Source: Deltaproteobacteria bacterium (GTDB taxonomy: Bacteria > Desulfobacterota > Desulfuromonadia > Desulfuromonadales > BM103). From it: a stretch of DNA of 38,138 bases. The notes beneath the pieces are model-generated. The model was not told the DNA's origin. It saw nothing but the letters and a program-made list of their open reading frames with translations, and made no database searches. This document shows, piece by piece, positions 16,837 through 25,654 of this stretch; the first letter of the stretch is position 1, and each line of letters opens with the position of its first letter. The position numbers were made by a program, and so were the translations under genes. The stretch is from contig JAGXHM010000082.1 in assembly GCA_024636155.1 (NCBI GenBank), positions 1-38,138 of the forward strand, read 5' to 3'.

Positions 16837-19291
16837 GATCCGCTTTGCCGGGTGGGTGCTCCTGCTCTTTGCTGCTCTCTGGCTAGGAGGGTGTACAGCC
16901 TCCATGCAAGCTCGTTCGGCTTTTGAAGAAGCTGAACAGCTTGTTAAAGAAGAAGATTTCGATCAAGCGATTGAAAAATATGTGGAAGCTGTTGAGTTGG
17001 AGCCTGGGAGCAAAACCTATAAGTTGAAAATGGTTTCTGCCAAGACCCGGGGCGCTGCAATGCATATCAGGAGAGCGCGAGCTTTAAAAGACGAAGGCAA
17101 GCTTGCTGAAGCAATAACAGAGTATCGTATCGCGCAAGGTTTCGATAAGAGCGTAGAGGTTGCTGCCCAGGAAGAAAGAGAGGTTCTCAATCTTCTTAGT
17201 GCCCAGAAACTCGCCGAAGAAGGCGCGGAATTTTGGGGTAAAAGAAGTCTGCCTCTGGCCAGAAAGGCAATCGATGGCTCCCTGAAGTTGAATCCTCAAA
17301 ATGCTCGTGCGTTGGTGATTAAAGATCTTCTTGATCGCGATCAGAAGAAAATCGCTATGGACGGTATAGAACTGGATGTGGCCTCAAAGGAACCGATCAC
17401 ACTGAGTTTCAAGGATGCCAACATCAAGGATGTCTTTGGCATCCTGTCGCAACTGAGCGGAATCAATTTTATCTATGATGAGGAAATTCGCAGCCAATCG
17501 ATTTCTGTGCTTCTGGAAAAAGCCAGCTTCGTCCAGGCCATGGAATTGATCATGCAAATGAACGGTCTGGACAAAAAAGTATTGAACAGTAAGACGATCA
17601 TTCTTTATCCACAAAGCAGGGAGAAGTCCAAACAGTACGACGACCAGATTATTCAAACCTTCTACCTGTCACATATCGATGCCAAGAAAGCCGTCAATCT
17701 GTTGCGTACCATGCTGCAGCTACGCAAGATCTACGTCCATGAAGAGCGTAATGCCCTGGTGGTCCGAGACAAGCCGGAGGTGATCAAACTGGCAGAGCAG
17801 ATTCTCCAAGCCGCTGATCGCTCAGACTCTGAGGTGCTCTTCGACGTCGAAGTGCTTGCAGTAAGAGATACTGACGCGCTGGATTTTGGGCCCAAGCTTA
17901 ATTCTACATCGACAACGATCGGTTTTGGTGCCGTAACAGGGTCTGATGGTGTTATTGGCGCGATTCCCAATTCTATAGTCACCGGGAGTCTCAGTGGGTT
18001 AGAGACATTCTATACGATCCCCTCTGCTACTTTCGATTATGCGAAAACTTTAAGTACGACCGAGCTTCTGGCGAGTCCGAAAATACGTGTGAAGAATAAT
18101 GAAAAGGCGAAAGTGCATATCGGCAAGCGCGATCCGATCGTGACGACGTCCGGGAGCACAAGCGATTCAGGCTATACAACCCAGAATGTCCAGTATGTGG
18201 ATTCTGGTATCAAACTCGATATTGAGCCAACTGTACAGCTTGATGGAACGGTGCTGGCGAAGATTAAGCTGGAAGTCAGCACTGCTGAAAGGTTGGATTC
18301 TGGTGATACCACAGGGGAGTCACCGATTGCACTCACAACGACCAATGCGGAGACAGCCCTTGTGTTACTTGATGGTGTGCGCACTATTCTTGGTGGTTTG
18401 TACGAAGATAATAGCATCAGGAACAAAACGACAATACCCTTTCTCGGCGATATCCCATTGATCGGGAGTCTGTTTACAAATTTTTCAAATAATGATGAGA
18501 AACGCGAAATTATCCTGTCGATAACGCCCTATATTATCAAAAAGGTTGAACTTCCCGATAGTGATATCGCGACCCTCTGGTCAGGTGGCGAGGACAACTT
18601 GAAGACGGGGCCTAACTTTGGTTCTTTTGCTAAGCCTCTGCAGAGCGAAGTAGAAGCGACCAAACCGCATGCAGCGCCGGCTGTCAAGCCAATGCAGCAA
18701 CAGATTGCAGATGTTGAGACTCCAGCTCTGATCGACGAATCTCCGGTTGATGTCCAGACGCCTGTGATAATTGCTCCAACAGCGGAAGTTGCACCAGCTG
18801 AAGAGGCTGTGCCAACAGAAGTGATGGAAGAAATTGAGGCACTTGGTACCCCCATTGTTCTTGAGATGCCAAAGAAAGCCCCTGCTGCTCTTAGTTTTGA
18901 CGGGCCTTTGCAGGTTGATCAGGGTAAAGAGTTTGCTGTAACCGTGCAAGTTAAGGATGTCGAACAACTCTACAGCGCGCCTCTTTTTGTCAGTTACGAG
19001 CCGGCGGTTCTCGAACTGGTGAATATTACCGAAGGGACTTTCCTCAAACAGGATGGTCAGTCAACGGTATTCTCGAGCAGCCCCAACCGCACCACAGGGC
19101 AGGTGATTGTCGGTTATAAGCAAGGCACTGGTGGTAAAGGTGTCTCTGGTGACGGCCCGCTGTTCAACCTGAACTTCAAGCCGATTGCAGCTGGAGAAAC
19201 CAGGCTTGAGATCAATCGGGTCAATTTTCGTAATCCTGAGGGAGTCCGACTTCAGGTCATTCCTGAAGCGGTCATGATTGAGGTCCGTTGA
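16820..19291 (+). CDS. gspD: Secretin lipoprotein with N-terminal TPR and C-terminal cohesin-like domain
   Basis: An 823-residue outer-membrane secretin. A signal peptide ends in LGGC with Cys25 as the lipid site. TPR-like helices follow (about 30-180), then an N0/STN domain (about 190-260, ITLSFKDANIKDVFGILSQLSG), one N1 domain (about 270-340) and the secretin barrel (about 345-565, ending REIILSITPYII). A Pro/Ala/Glu linker leads to a C-terminal cohesin-like beta-sandwich (about 690-823). Only two N-domains are seen, closer to PilQ/TPR-type secretins than to classical GspD with N0-N3. Start ATG16820 overlaps the upstream gene; the stop overlaps the next TTG start. Confidence 0.92.
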   Translation: MARINKIRFAGWVLLLFAALWLGGCTASMQARSAFEEAEQLVKEEDFDQAIEKYVEAVELEPGSKTYKLKMVSAKTRGAAMHIRRARALKDEGKLAEAITEYRIAQGFDKSVEVAAQEEREVLNLLSAQKLAEEGAEFWGKRSLPLARKAIDGSLKLNPQNARALVIKDLLDRDQKKIAMDGIELDVASKEPITLSFKDANIKDVFGILSQLSGINFIYDEEIRSQSISVLLEKASFVQAMELIMQMNGLDKKVLNSKTIILYPQSREKSKQYDDQIIQTFYLSHIDAKKAVNLLRTMLQLRKIYVHEERNALVVRDKPEVIKLAEQILQAADRSDSEVLFDVEVLAVRDTDALDFGPKLNSTSTTIGFGAVTGSDGVIGAIPNSIVTGSLSGLETFYTIPSATFDYAKTLSTTELLASPKIRVKNNEKAKVHIGKRDPIVTTSGSTSDSGYTTQNVQYVDSGIKLDIEPTVQLDGTVLAKIKLEVSTAERLDSGDTTGESPIALTTTNAETALVLLDGVRTILGGLYEDNSIRNKTTIPFLGDIPLIGSLFTNFSNNDEKREIILSITPYIIKKVELPDSDIATLWSGGEDNLKTGPNFGSFAKPLQSEVEATKPHAAPAVKPMQQQIADVETPALIDESPVDVQTPVIIAPTAEVAPAEEAVPTEVMEEIEALGTPIVLEMPKKAPAALSFDGPLQVDQGKEFAVTVQVKDVEQLYSAPLFVSYEPAVLELVNITEGTFLKQDGQSTVFSSSPNRTTGQVIVGYKQGTGGKGVSGDGPLFNLNFKPIAAGETRLEINRVNFRNPEGVRLQVIPEAVMIEVR

Positions 19292-19785
19292 GTCTGTCGC
19301 ATTACATATCGAAGTCAAGGGGGCAACGCGGTCTGACACTCCTGGAGATGATCATAGCTTTGGCGATTCTGGCTGTGCTCGCTACAGTGGTCATCCCGAT
19401 GGCAGAAGTGACAGCGACGCGTGGCAAAGAGCTGGAGCTGAGACGTTCTCTGCGGGAAATTCGTACCGCGATCGATAATTACAAAGCGGATTTTGATAAG
19501 GCTGTTGCGGAGAAGAAGATCATCTCAGCCATTGATGAGACCGGCTATCCAGAAAATCTGGAAGTACTGATCGACGGTAGCGATTGGGGCGGACTCTACA
19601 CGAATAAACGCAAATACCTGAGGCGTTTGCCGAAGGACCCTTTTGACGAGTATGATGAAGGCTGGGGGATGCGCTCTTACAAGGACGACCCGGACTCAAC
19701 TTTTTACAGCGGTGATGATATCTACGATGTTTATTCCCAGAGCCAGCGCTACGCTCTGGATGGCACACTTTACAATACCTGGTGA
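19288..19785 (+). CDS. GspG-like pseudopilin (first)
   Basis: A 165-residue type IV pilin-like protein. A short basic leader ends RGQRG, with cleavage expected before Leu16, then TLLEM with Glu at mature position 5 and a hydrophobic helix (IIALAILAVLATVVIPM). The C-terminal part has the RRLPKDPFDEYDEGWGMRSY segment seen in GspG-type pseudopilins, with acidic residues in the usual calcium region. The start is TTG19288 with GAGG at 19280-19283, overlapping the secretin stop (TTGA). Mature position 1 is Leu rather than the common Phe or Met. No prepilin peptidase is encoded nearby, so processing must use one from elsewhere. Confidence 0.86.
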   Translation: MSLSHYISKSRGQRGLTLLEMIIALAILAVLATVVIPMAEVTATRGKELELRRSLREIRTAIDNYKADFDKAVAEKKIISAIDETGYPENLEVLIDGSDWGGLYTNKRKYLRRLPKDPFDEYDEGWGMRSYKDDPDSTFYSGDDIYDVYSQSQRYALDGTLYNTW

Positions 19786-19790
19786 AGTAT

Positions 19791-20198
19791 ATGAGCTTGC
19801 AATATAGAAAAGTATCGCAGAAGGGCTTTACCCTGATCGAACTGCTGATTGTTATGTCTATTCTCGGTATCCTGGCCAGCATCGCTGTGCCGAGCTACCA
19901 GCGACACTTGATCAAGGCTCGTGAAGCGGTTTTGATGGAAGACCTCTACCTGATGCGTCGTGCCATTGATGCATATTTCGCTGACCATATCAGCTACCCA
20001 GAGTCTCTGGATGATCTGGTCGCCAATAAGTACATTCGTGACATTCCTCGAGATCCATTCACCCAGGCAACTGATAGCTGGGAAGAGGTGCCGCCAACTC
20101 CATCTGTTGAAGGGGAGATGGCTGAAGGTGGCCTGGAAGATGTTAAAAGTGGCAGCGACCTGGTCGGTCTGAACGGGGTTCCTTACCGGGATTGGTAG
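19791..20198 (+). CDS. GspG-like major pseudopilin (second, OxpG-like)
   Basis: A 135-residue pseudopilin. The leader ends SQKG before FTLIELLIVMSILGILASIAVPSY, a textbook class with Glu5, then a helix and a compact C-terminal domain containing YIRDIPRDPFTQ, as in GspG. GGTGA at 19781-19785 favours ATG19791; an in-frame GTG at 19782 overlapping the previous stop is the alternative. By position after a secretin in an atypical type II operon near tig-lon it resembles OxpG of G. sulfurreducens, which is needed for reduction of insoluble oxides (recalled knowledge, not tested). It is the last gene of the operon. Confidence 0.87.
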   Translation: MSLQYRKVSQKGFTLIELLIVMSILGILASIAVPSYQRHLIKAREAVLMEDLYLMRRAIDAYFADHISYPESLDDLVANKYIRDIPRDPFTQATDSWEEVPPTPSVEGEMAEGGLEDVKSGSDLVGLNGVPYRDW

Positions 20199-20365
20199 AG
20201 CGTTGAATCCGTGAGCAACAGACGGTAAAAAATGCAAGTTATTGAATGGTCATGACCTCGCGAAAATAACCGCAGAACCTACTGGCACGGCTCAGGTTTC
20301 TGCAATGCTCTGCCAGTCCAAACCCTTACACTCTTTATCCACCATTTACTCACAGATTCAGGACT

Positions 20366-21067
20366 ATGATTCAGCTTTTTAACGTCTGCAAAGCTTATCA
20401 GCGCGACCAGAACGCTCTGAACGATGTCACCCTCAAGGTTGAGAAGGGTGAGTTCGTCTACCTGACGGGAGCGTCCGGGGCCGGTAAATCGACACTGCTC
20501 AAGCTGCTCTACTGTGCAGAGCGTCCAACTCGTGGCCAAATCCTCGTCAATGGCCGTAATATCACTCGTTTCGGCGCCGCTCGCATCCCTTATCTGCGCC
20601 GCAATCTCGGCATCATCTTCCAGGATTTTAAGTTGCTGAAACGTCGCACTGTTTTCGAGAATGTTGCTTTCCCTCTCGAAGTTCAGGGACGCAAGCGTTT
20701 TGAAATCAGCAAAAAAGTTTATCAAACCCTCAAGGGTGTTGGCCTTGAACATCGTCTGAACCATCATCCTTTGCAACTCTCCGGTGGTGAGCAACAGCGG
20801 GTTGCTGTAGCGCGTGCGCTGGTGGTCGATCCGTTGATCCTGCTGGCCGATGAGCCGACTGGTAATCTCGATCCGGAAGTGACCCTTGATATCATGGAGC
20901 TTTTTAAGAGCGCCAATGCACGCGGTACTACAATTATTATGGCAACGCACGATCGCAGCCTGATCCGCCAGTTCCCGCGGCGGATTATTTCTCTGGAGGC
21001 TGGTACTCTGGCCATGGATGATCTGCCTCTTTTTCGGGGAGCTGCCGATATGGCAGGACAAGTCTGA
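20366..21067 (+). CDS. ftsE: Cell division ABC transporter ATPase FtsE
   Basis: A 233-residue ABC ATPase of the FtsEX complex, which couples divisome activity to peptidoglycan hydrolase activation at the inner membrane. Walker A GASGAGKS is at 35-42, the Q-loop Gln near 86, the signature LSGGEQQ at 138-144, Walker B LILLADEP at 157-164 with catalytic Glu163, and the switch His in ATHDR. The FtsE-specific IFQDFKLL stretch is present. It overlaps ftsX (TGATG). The 167-bp gap upstream holds a hairpin (20281-20317) but no clear terminator or promoter. Confidence 0.96.
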   Translation: MIQLFNVCKAYQRDQNALNDVTLKVEKGEFVYLTGASGAGKSTLLKLLYCAERPTRGQILVNGRNITRFGAARIPYLRRNLGIIFQDFKLLKRRTVFENVAFPLEVQGRKRFEISKKVYQTLKGVGLEHRLNHHPLQLSGGEQQRVAVARALVVDPLILLADEPTGNLDPEVTLDIMELFKSANARGTTIIMATHDRSLIRQFPRRIISLEAGTLAMDDLPLFRGAADMAGQV

Positions 21068-21972
21068 TGTTGTTACGCAGTGGTTATTTCCTGAAGCGCG
21101 CTCTGCGTAATATGCGACAAAGCCCGGTGTTGAGCCTGGCATCTGTTGGCACGGTTGCTGTGGCTTTGGCTTTGCTCGCATTCTTTGCCATCACGGTGTT
21201 GAATGTTCAGCAATTGACTGCATCCTGGGGAGAAAGTCTGGCGATTGTTGCTTACCTTGATGATGTTCCAGATGAGAAGATCGTCAACGGTTGGATCAAG
21301 GATATTGAAGGCTACCCCGAAGTAGCAACGGTCACGTTTGTCTCGCGTAAGGTCGCCTTTGAGCGATTCGCAAAGCGCCTTGGTGACGATGCTGGCCTTG
21401 TGGAAGGTCTTGGCCCGGATGTGTTGCCCGCGTCACTGGAAATCTCTCTTGCCGACGATTGGCGCAGTGAATTGGCGCTCACCGCTGTTGTTGAGCGCTT
21501 GCGCAAGGACCACCGTTTTGAGGATTTGCAGTACGGTCAAGGTTGGTTGGAGAAACTGGAAGCTTTTCTTCTGCTCTTACGAGTGTCCGGTTCAGCCCTC
21601 GGTGGGTTCCTGGTTTTCGCGGCCCTGGTGATTGTTGCCAACACGATCAAGCTGACACTGTATGTGCGTCAGGATCAACTCGAGGCCATGGCCATGGTCG
21701 GTGGTACCTCTCTCTTCATCAAACTGCCGTACCTGGTTGAAGGGGCCCTGCAGGGCCTGCTCGGAGGCGTGGTAGCTCTTGGCCTGAGCTTTATGGTCTT
21801 TCAAGTGATTCTGCAAAGAAGTCTGGGCAGCTTGCTGCTGATTACCGGGATTGACACGATTCACTATCTACCGCCGGTCTGGCAGGGCATGCTGGTTGTT
21901 GGTGGTGGACTCATTGGCCTTCTGGGTAGCCTCTTTGCTTTACGAAAATTTGTTCGTTTCGGATCGTCATGA
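21067..21972 (+). CDS. ftsX: Cell division permease-like protein FtsX
   Basis: A 301-residue FtsX. A cytoplasmic N-terminus, TM1 (about 20-45, SPVLSLASVGTVAVALALLAFFAI) and a large periplasmic domain (about 50-165) that binds the hydrolase activator are followed by three more helices near 170-195, 220-245 and 270-295. Length and topology are normal for the family. It partners FtsE, whose stop overlaps its start, and the periplasmic loop is expected to bind the EnvC-like protein encoded next, whose start overlaps its stop (ATGA). Confidence 0.95.
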   Translation: MLLRSGYFLKRALRNMRQSPVLSLASVGTVAVALALLAFFAITVLNVQQLTASWGESLAIVAYLDDVPDEKIVNGWIKDIEGYPEVATVTFVSRKVAFERFAKRLGDDAGLVEGLGPDVLPASLEISLADDWRSELALTAVVERLRKDHRFEDLQYGQGWLEKLEAFLLLLRVSGSALGGFLVFAALVIVANTIKLTLYVRQDQLEAMAMVGGTSLFIKLPYLVEGALQGLLGGVVALGLSFMVFQVILQRSLGSLLLITGIDTIHYLPPVWQGMLVVGGGLIGLLGSLFALRKFVRFGSS

Positions 21973-23141
21973 AAGCCATCTCGGGTATGATAGGTAAGGG
22001 ACTCTGTTGGCTCTTGCTTGCCAGCCTGATGACTCCATTATCTCTTGCCACAGCTGCAGATGATGAACTGGGTTCCAATCGAGACCGACTCGGCCAGATT
22101 CAGCAGCAGATCGAAGAAACCCTCAAAGGGTTGCGTAATAAAAAATCTGAAAGTGGTGCGCTGGCAGATGACCTGGAGCGCCTCGATACTGAGACCCGCC
22201 GAATCGAACGCCTGACAAAAAGCAGCACCCAGCAGCTGTCTGAGCTCTCTGATCGTCTGGAAAAAAAACGCCAGACTCTGTACAATATCGAGCAGCAACG
22301 TAATCAGACCGAGCAACAGATTCGTCACCGTCTGGTCATCCTTTATAAGACCGGTGAGGTTGGGCTGATCAAGGCCTTGCTCTCAGAGGTGGAAAGTCCG
22401 CGTGACATAGCTGAGAAGTACGCTTTTTTGTCGAGGATGGTAAGACATGATCGCGAGTTGCTCGGCGTTTATCGCCAACAGTCTGAAGACCACCGAGTGG
22501 CATTGAGTGAGCTTGAGGTTTTACGCAAGCAACAGTCCGCCGTAGTTCTGCGCCGCACTAAGGAGCAGGAAACGCTGAAAAAGGCGAGAGGCAGCAAAAA
22601 GGTTCTTCTGGCAGCAGTTAAACAGGATACTGAACTTCTGAATGGTCTGCTGCGGGAGTTGCGTGCCAAGGCTGCCAGGCTCAACGAACTGGTCAAAAAA
22701 CTTGAAACGGCGCAATCGCAACCCTATACTGAAAACCAGAAGGGGCTTTTGTCACTAAAGGGGCGTTTGTTGTGGCCTGTCCCTGGTAAGCTCAGAGTTG
22801 GATACGGCACCAGTCGTCATGGTACCCTTGGCACTCTCATCGAGAGTCATGGCTTTGATATTGAAGCGGAGGTTGGTACTCCTGTACAGGCTGTTGCGGA
22901 CGGAAAAGTCATTTTTGCCAATAGTTTGCGTGGTTACGGCAAACTGCTGATTGTTGATCATGGCAGCAAATATTACACCCTTTACGCACACATAGCGCGC
23001 TTTACCAAACAGATCGGAGATCCCGTCGCGGCAGCTGAGCTTATTGCCTACTCAGGCTACGAAGGCCGTGACGCAGTTTATTTCGAGATTCGCCAGGGCG
23101 GAAAACCTATCGATCCTACCGACTGGTTAAAACCACGTTGA
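21969..23141 (+). CDS. EnvC-like murein hydrolase activator (degenerate LytM)
   Basis: A 390-residue exported protein: signal peptide (about 1-30, cleavage near TAA-DDE), two long coiled coils (about 35-255), and a C-terminal M23/LytM domain (about 275-388). The zinc site is broken: the first ligand His of the HxxxD motif is Ser293 (Asp297 remains) and the HxH motif near the C-terminus reads AVY. This is the pattern of EnvC, which is not an enzyme but an activator of amidases, controlled by FtsEX. Position directly after ftsEX, with overlapping start and stop, agrees. I call it EnvC-like, not a peptidase. Confidence 0.92.
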   Translation: MKAISGMIGKGLCWLLLASLMTPLSLATAADDELGSNRDRLGQIQQQIEETLKGLRNKKSESGALADDLERLDTETRRIERLTKSSTQQLSELSDRLEKKRQTLYNIEQQRNQTEQQIRHRLVILYKTGEVGLIKALLSEVESPRDIAEKYAFLSRMVRHDRELLGVYRQQSEDHRVALSELEVLRKQQSAVVLRRTKEQETLKKARGSKKVLLAAVKQDTELLNGLLRELRAKAARLNELVKKLETAQSQPYTENQKGLLSLKGRLLWPVPGKLRVGYGTSRHGTLGTLIESHGFDIEAEVGTPVQAVADGKVIFANSLRGYGKLLIVDHGSKYYTLYAHIARFTKQIGDPVAAAELIAYSGYEGRDAVYFEIRQGGKPIDPTDWLKPR

Positions 23142-23157
23142 AATTCTGGAGGCCAGT

Positions 23158-24459
23158 ATGTTCAAAAACAAGCTCTTCACACTTCTAATTACTCTGACCT
23201 TTGTCTTGATTTTCGGCATGGTTTCTATCGGGCGCATTGAAGTACCACAGGCGAGTGCTGCAAACGATTACCAGGAATTGCAACTTTTTACTGATGTCCT
23301 GACCATTGTCAAGCGCAGTTATGTAGAAGAAGTGTTGATCAAAGATCTGGTCTATGGTGCGATAGAGGGCATGCTTGCTTCCCTTGATCCGCACTCCGGT
23401 TTTATGTCTCCTGAGATCTACAAGGAAATGAAAGTTGATACTCGGGGTGAATTTGGCGGGCTTGGTATTGAAATATCTTTACGTGATGGTGTCCTGACGA
23501 TCATTGCTCCGATTGAAGATACCCCTGCCTCACGCGCTGGGTTGAAGTCGGGCGATCATATCCTGAAAATTGAAGATGAATACACCAAGGGTATGGAAAT
23601 AATGGAAGCGGTGCAACTGATGCGTGGTGTACCTGGAACCTCTATAACCATCACCATTATGCGCTCTGATTTTGAAAAGCCACAGCCTTTTGCCTTGAAG
23701 AGAGAAGTCATCAAGGTGAAAAGCGTTAAGTCGAAAACCCTTGATAACGGTTTTGGCTATGTTCGCCTGACCCAGTTCCAGGAGCATTCCGGCGAAGATC
23801 TCGTTAAGGCGCTGGATGGGCTGCGTGAAGTCAATGGCGGTTCTTTACAAGGATTGGTTCTCGATTTACGCAATAATCCTGGTGGCCTGCTTGATCAGGC
23901 TGTTGATGTTTCCGACCAGTTCCTCTCGGAAGGTCTGATTGTTTACACCAAGGGGCGTGAAGATGATGCGCAAATGGAGTTTTCTGCAATGCGTAGTGGC
24001 ACCGAGCCCAATTATCCAATAGTCGTCCTGATTAATGGTGGTAGTGCCAGTGCTTCGGAGATTGTTGCTGGAGCCCTGCAGGATCATGGCCGTGCAGTGA
24101 TCATGGGTACTCAAAGCTTCGGCAAGGGTTCCGTTCAGACCATTATCCCACTCAGTGACGATTCTGGGTTACGTCTGACTACGGCCAAATATTACACGCC
24201 GAATGGCACTTCCATTCAGGCTCGTGGTATCATGCCAGATGTTGAAGTGATACAAAGCGAAATCAAGGAAGTTAATGAACTCAGCCACTTCCGTGAAAAA
24301 GATTTGAAGAATCATTTCGATACGGAAAACAGTGGTGAGAATCCCACAACAGAGGACGTAATCTACCCCGATGAAGAGACCCGCAACGATTTCCAGCTGA
24401 TGCGGGCTCTTGATCTTCTGAAAGGTTGGAAAATTTTTCAAGGGATGAAAGCAGCCTGA
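23158..24459 (+). CDS. ctpA: Carboxy-terminal processing protease (S41, CtpA type)
   Basis: A 433-residue periplasmic protease. A signal anchor (about 8-28), a PDZ domain (about 95-180, GEFGGLGIEISLRDG to GVPGTSITITIMR) and the S41 peptidase core carry the Ser-Lys dyad Ser298 (middle Ser of GSASASE) and Lys323 (FGKGS), 25 residues apart as in Prc. It trims C-termini of envelope proteins and in other bacteria controls peptidoglycan hydrolases, which suits its place behind ftsEX-envC. A good GGAGG lies just before ATG23158. The gap of 16 nt indicates the same operon. Confidence 0.96.
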   Translation: MFKNKLFTLLITLTFVLIFGMVSIGRIEVPQASAANDYQELQLFTDVLTIVKRSYVEEVLIKDLVYGAIEGMLASLDPHSGFMSPEIYKEMKVDTRGEFGGLGIEISLRDGVLTIIAPIEDTPASRAGLKSGDHILKIEDEYTKGMEIMEAVQLMRGVPGTSITITIMRSDFEKPQPFALKREVIKVKSVKSKTLDNGFGYVRLTQFQEHSGEDLVKALDGLREVNGGSLQGLVLDLRNNPGGLLDQAVDVSDQFLSEGLIVYTKGREDDAQMEFSAMRSGTEPNYPIVVLINGGSASASEIVAGALQDHGRAVIMGTQSFGKGSVQTIIPLSDDSGLRLTTAKYYTPNGTSIQARGIMPDVEVIQSEIKEVNELSHFREKDLKNHFDTENSGENPTTEDVIYPDEETRNDFQLMRALDLLKGWKIFQGMKAA

Positions 24460-24487
24460 TTCCTTGGCATGCTGAGAAGAGCCGTCA

Positions 24488-25654
24488 ATGACAAAACCAA
24501 CCAAGCGGCGCCGCTCGAAGAAGCGGCGCCCTGATTTTTTCCAGAAAAACAGATTCCTGTTGATTTTAATGGGCTTGGCTGGCTTTGCTGTGTTCAGCCT
24601 GGTTTTGCTCGCTCGTATGGAAGAAGAGCCGCAGGTACCAGTGGCTCCGCCTGTACCAAAACCACAGGTTGATTATAGTAAAAAAGTTCATGCTGAAGTT
24701 GAAAAGCTCATTGCTTCGCTCAACGTTGATACGGCTGATATTCAACGTGATCTCGGACATGAGCCAGCACGTTACACTATCGAAAGTGAATTCCCTTCTT
24801 CTGAACTAATTGCTGGTTTTCAAGCACGTTTGAAACAATTTCCAGACGATTATTCTGCACGCCTAAGGGAAGCGAACTCACTGACCGTTGAAAAATCCCG
24901 ACAAACGCAAATCATTATTCATTTTACCCCTCCTGCCCCGGCGGTTCCTGATGGTCCGCTGTTGACGATTATTATGGACGATCTTGGTCGGAGCACGCAT
25001 ACCGCTGAGGTGTTACTCTCAATTCCTCAGAGTGTGACCTTTTCTATCCTCCCTGATGAACCGCACGCTGTTCAAGTTGCTGAGATGGCCCATGCTGCTG
25101 GTCGCGAAGTTATGCTGCATGTGCCGATGGAACCACAAGGCTATCCCGCTGTTAATCCCGGTACCGAAGCATTGCTTGTTAAATACAACGACGCTGAAAT
25201 TCGTAGTCATTTTGATCAACTCCTTGCTAAGCTTCCGTATGTGTCAGGTACCAATAATCATATGGGGTCTCGTTTTACCGAGGATGCCAGGGCTCTGGCG
25301 CCAGTAATGGAGAGTTTACACGAAAAGGGATTGTTCTTTATTGATAGCCTAACGACTGGACGTTCTAAAGTGTCTGAAGTTGCGCACCGGTACGGAGTGC
25401 CGACGATGGATAGGGATGTTTTCCTCGACAATGTTGCTGAGGTCGATGCGATTGTTCGTGAGATCATACGGCTTGAAGGAAAGGCGCGCAGACAGGGTAT
25501 GGCGATCGGCATCTGCCACCCGTATCCGGAGACCTTGGAAGCATTGATGAAGGAGTTGCCAGCTTTGGCAGCCCGCGGCATCACAGTCGTCCCTGTCTCA
25601 GTCTTGCTGCAGAGGCAGGCTATGATGGCCCGTGCGGCTAATCCTAGCCTTTAA
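24488..25654 (+). CDS. Divergent polysaccharide deacetylase family protein (YibQ-like)
   Basis: A 388-residue membrane-anchored protein. A very basic N-terminus (KRRRSKKRR) and one transmembrane helix (about 23-45) precede a Pro-rich stretch and a NodB-like barrel of the divergent polysaccharide deacetylase family (about 155-385). The motifs IIMDDLG, LHVPMEP, TNNHMGS, FIDS and GICHPYPET are the family's counterparts of the metal and catalytic motifs. In E. coli yibQ lies beside envC, and the association with envC-ctp is conserved here. Deacetylation of peptidoglycan or another envelope glycan is an inference only. It ends the block; the next gene converges on it. Confidence 0.9.
   Translation: MTKPTKRRRSKKRRPDFFQKNRFLLILMGLAGFAVFSLVLLARMEEEPQVPVAPPVPKPQVDYSKKVHAEVEKLIASLNVDTADIQRDLGHEPARYTIESEFPSSELIAGFQARLKQFPDDYSARLREANSLTVEKSRQTQIIIHFTPPAPAVPDGPLLTIIMDDLGRSTHTAEVLLSIPQSVTFSILPDEPHAVQVAEMAHAAGREVMLHVPMEPQGYPAVNPGTEALLVKYNDAEIRSHFDQLLAKLPYVSGTNNHMGSRFTEDARALAPVMESLHEKGLFFIDSLTTGRSKVSEVAHRYGVPTMDRDVFLDNVAEVDAIVREIIRLEGKARRQGMAIGICHPYPETLEALMKELPALAARGITVVPVSVLLQRQAMMARAANPSL

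Noticed and set aside
20282-20305. TGGCACGG...TTTCTGC as a sigma-54 promoter for ftsE
   Set aside because: The -24-like TGGCACG is good, but the bases at the -12 position are AGGT instead of TTGC and the later TGC has the wrong spacing.
20281-20317. ACTGGCA/TGCCAGT hairpin as terminator of the secretion operon
   Set aside because: A 7-bp stem with a 23-nt loop and no T-run; it may be chance. Transcription could continue into ftsE.
21969-23141. Calling the gene after ftsX an active M23 peptidase
   Set aside because: Key zinc ligands are missing (Ser293 in place of His; AVY in place of HxH).
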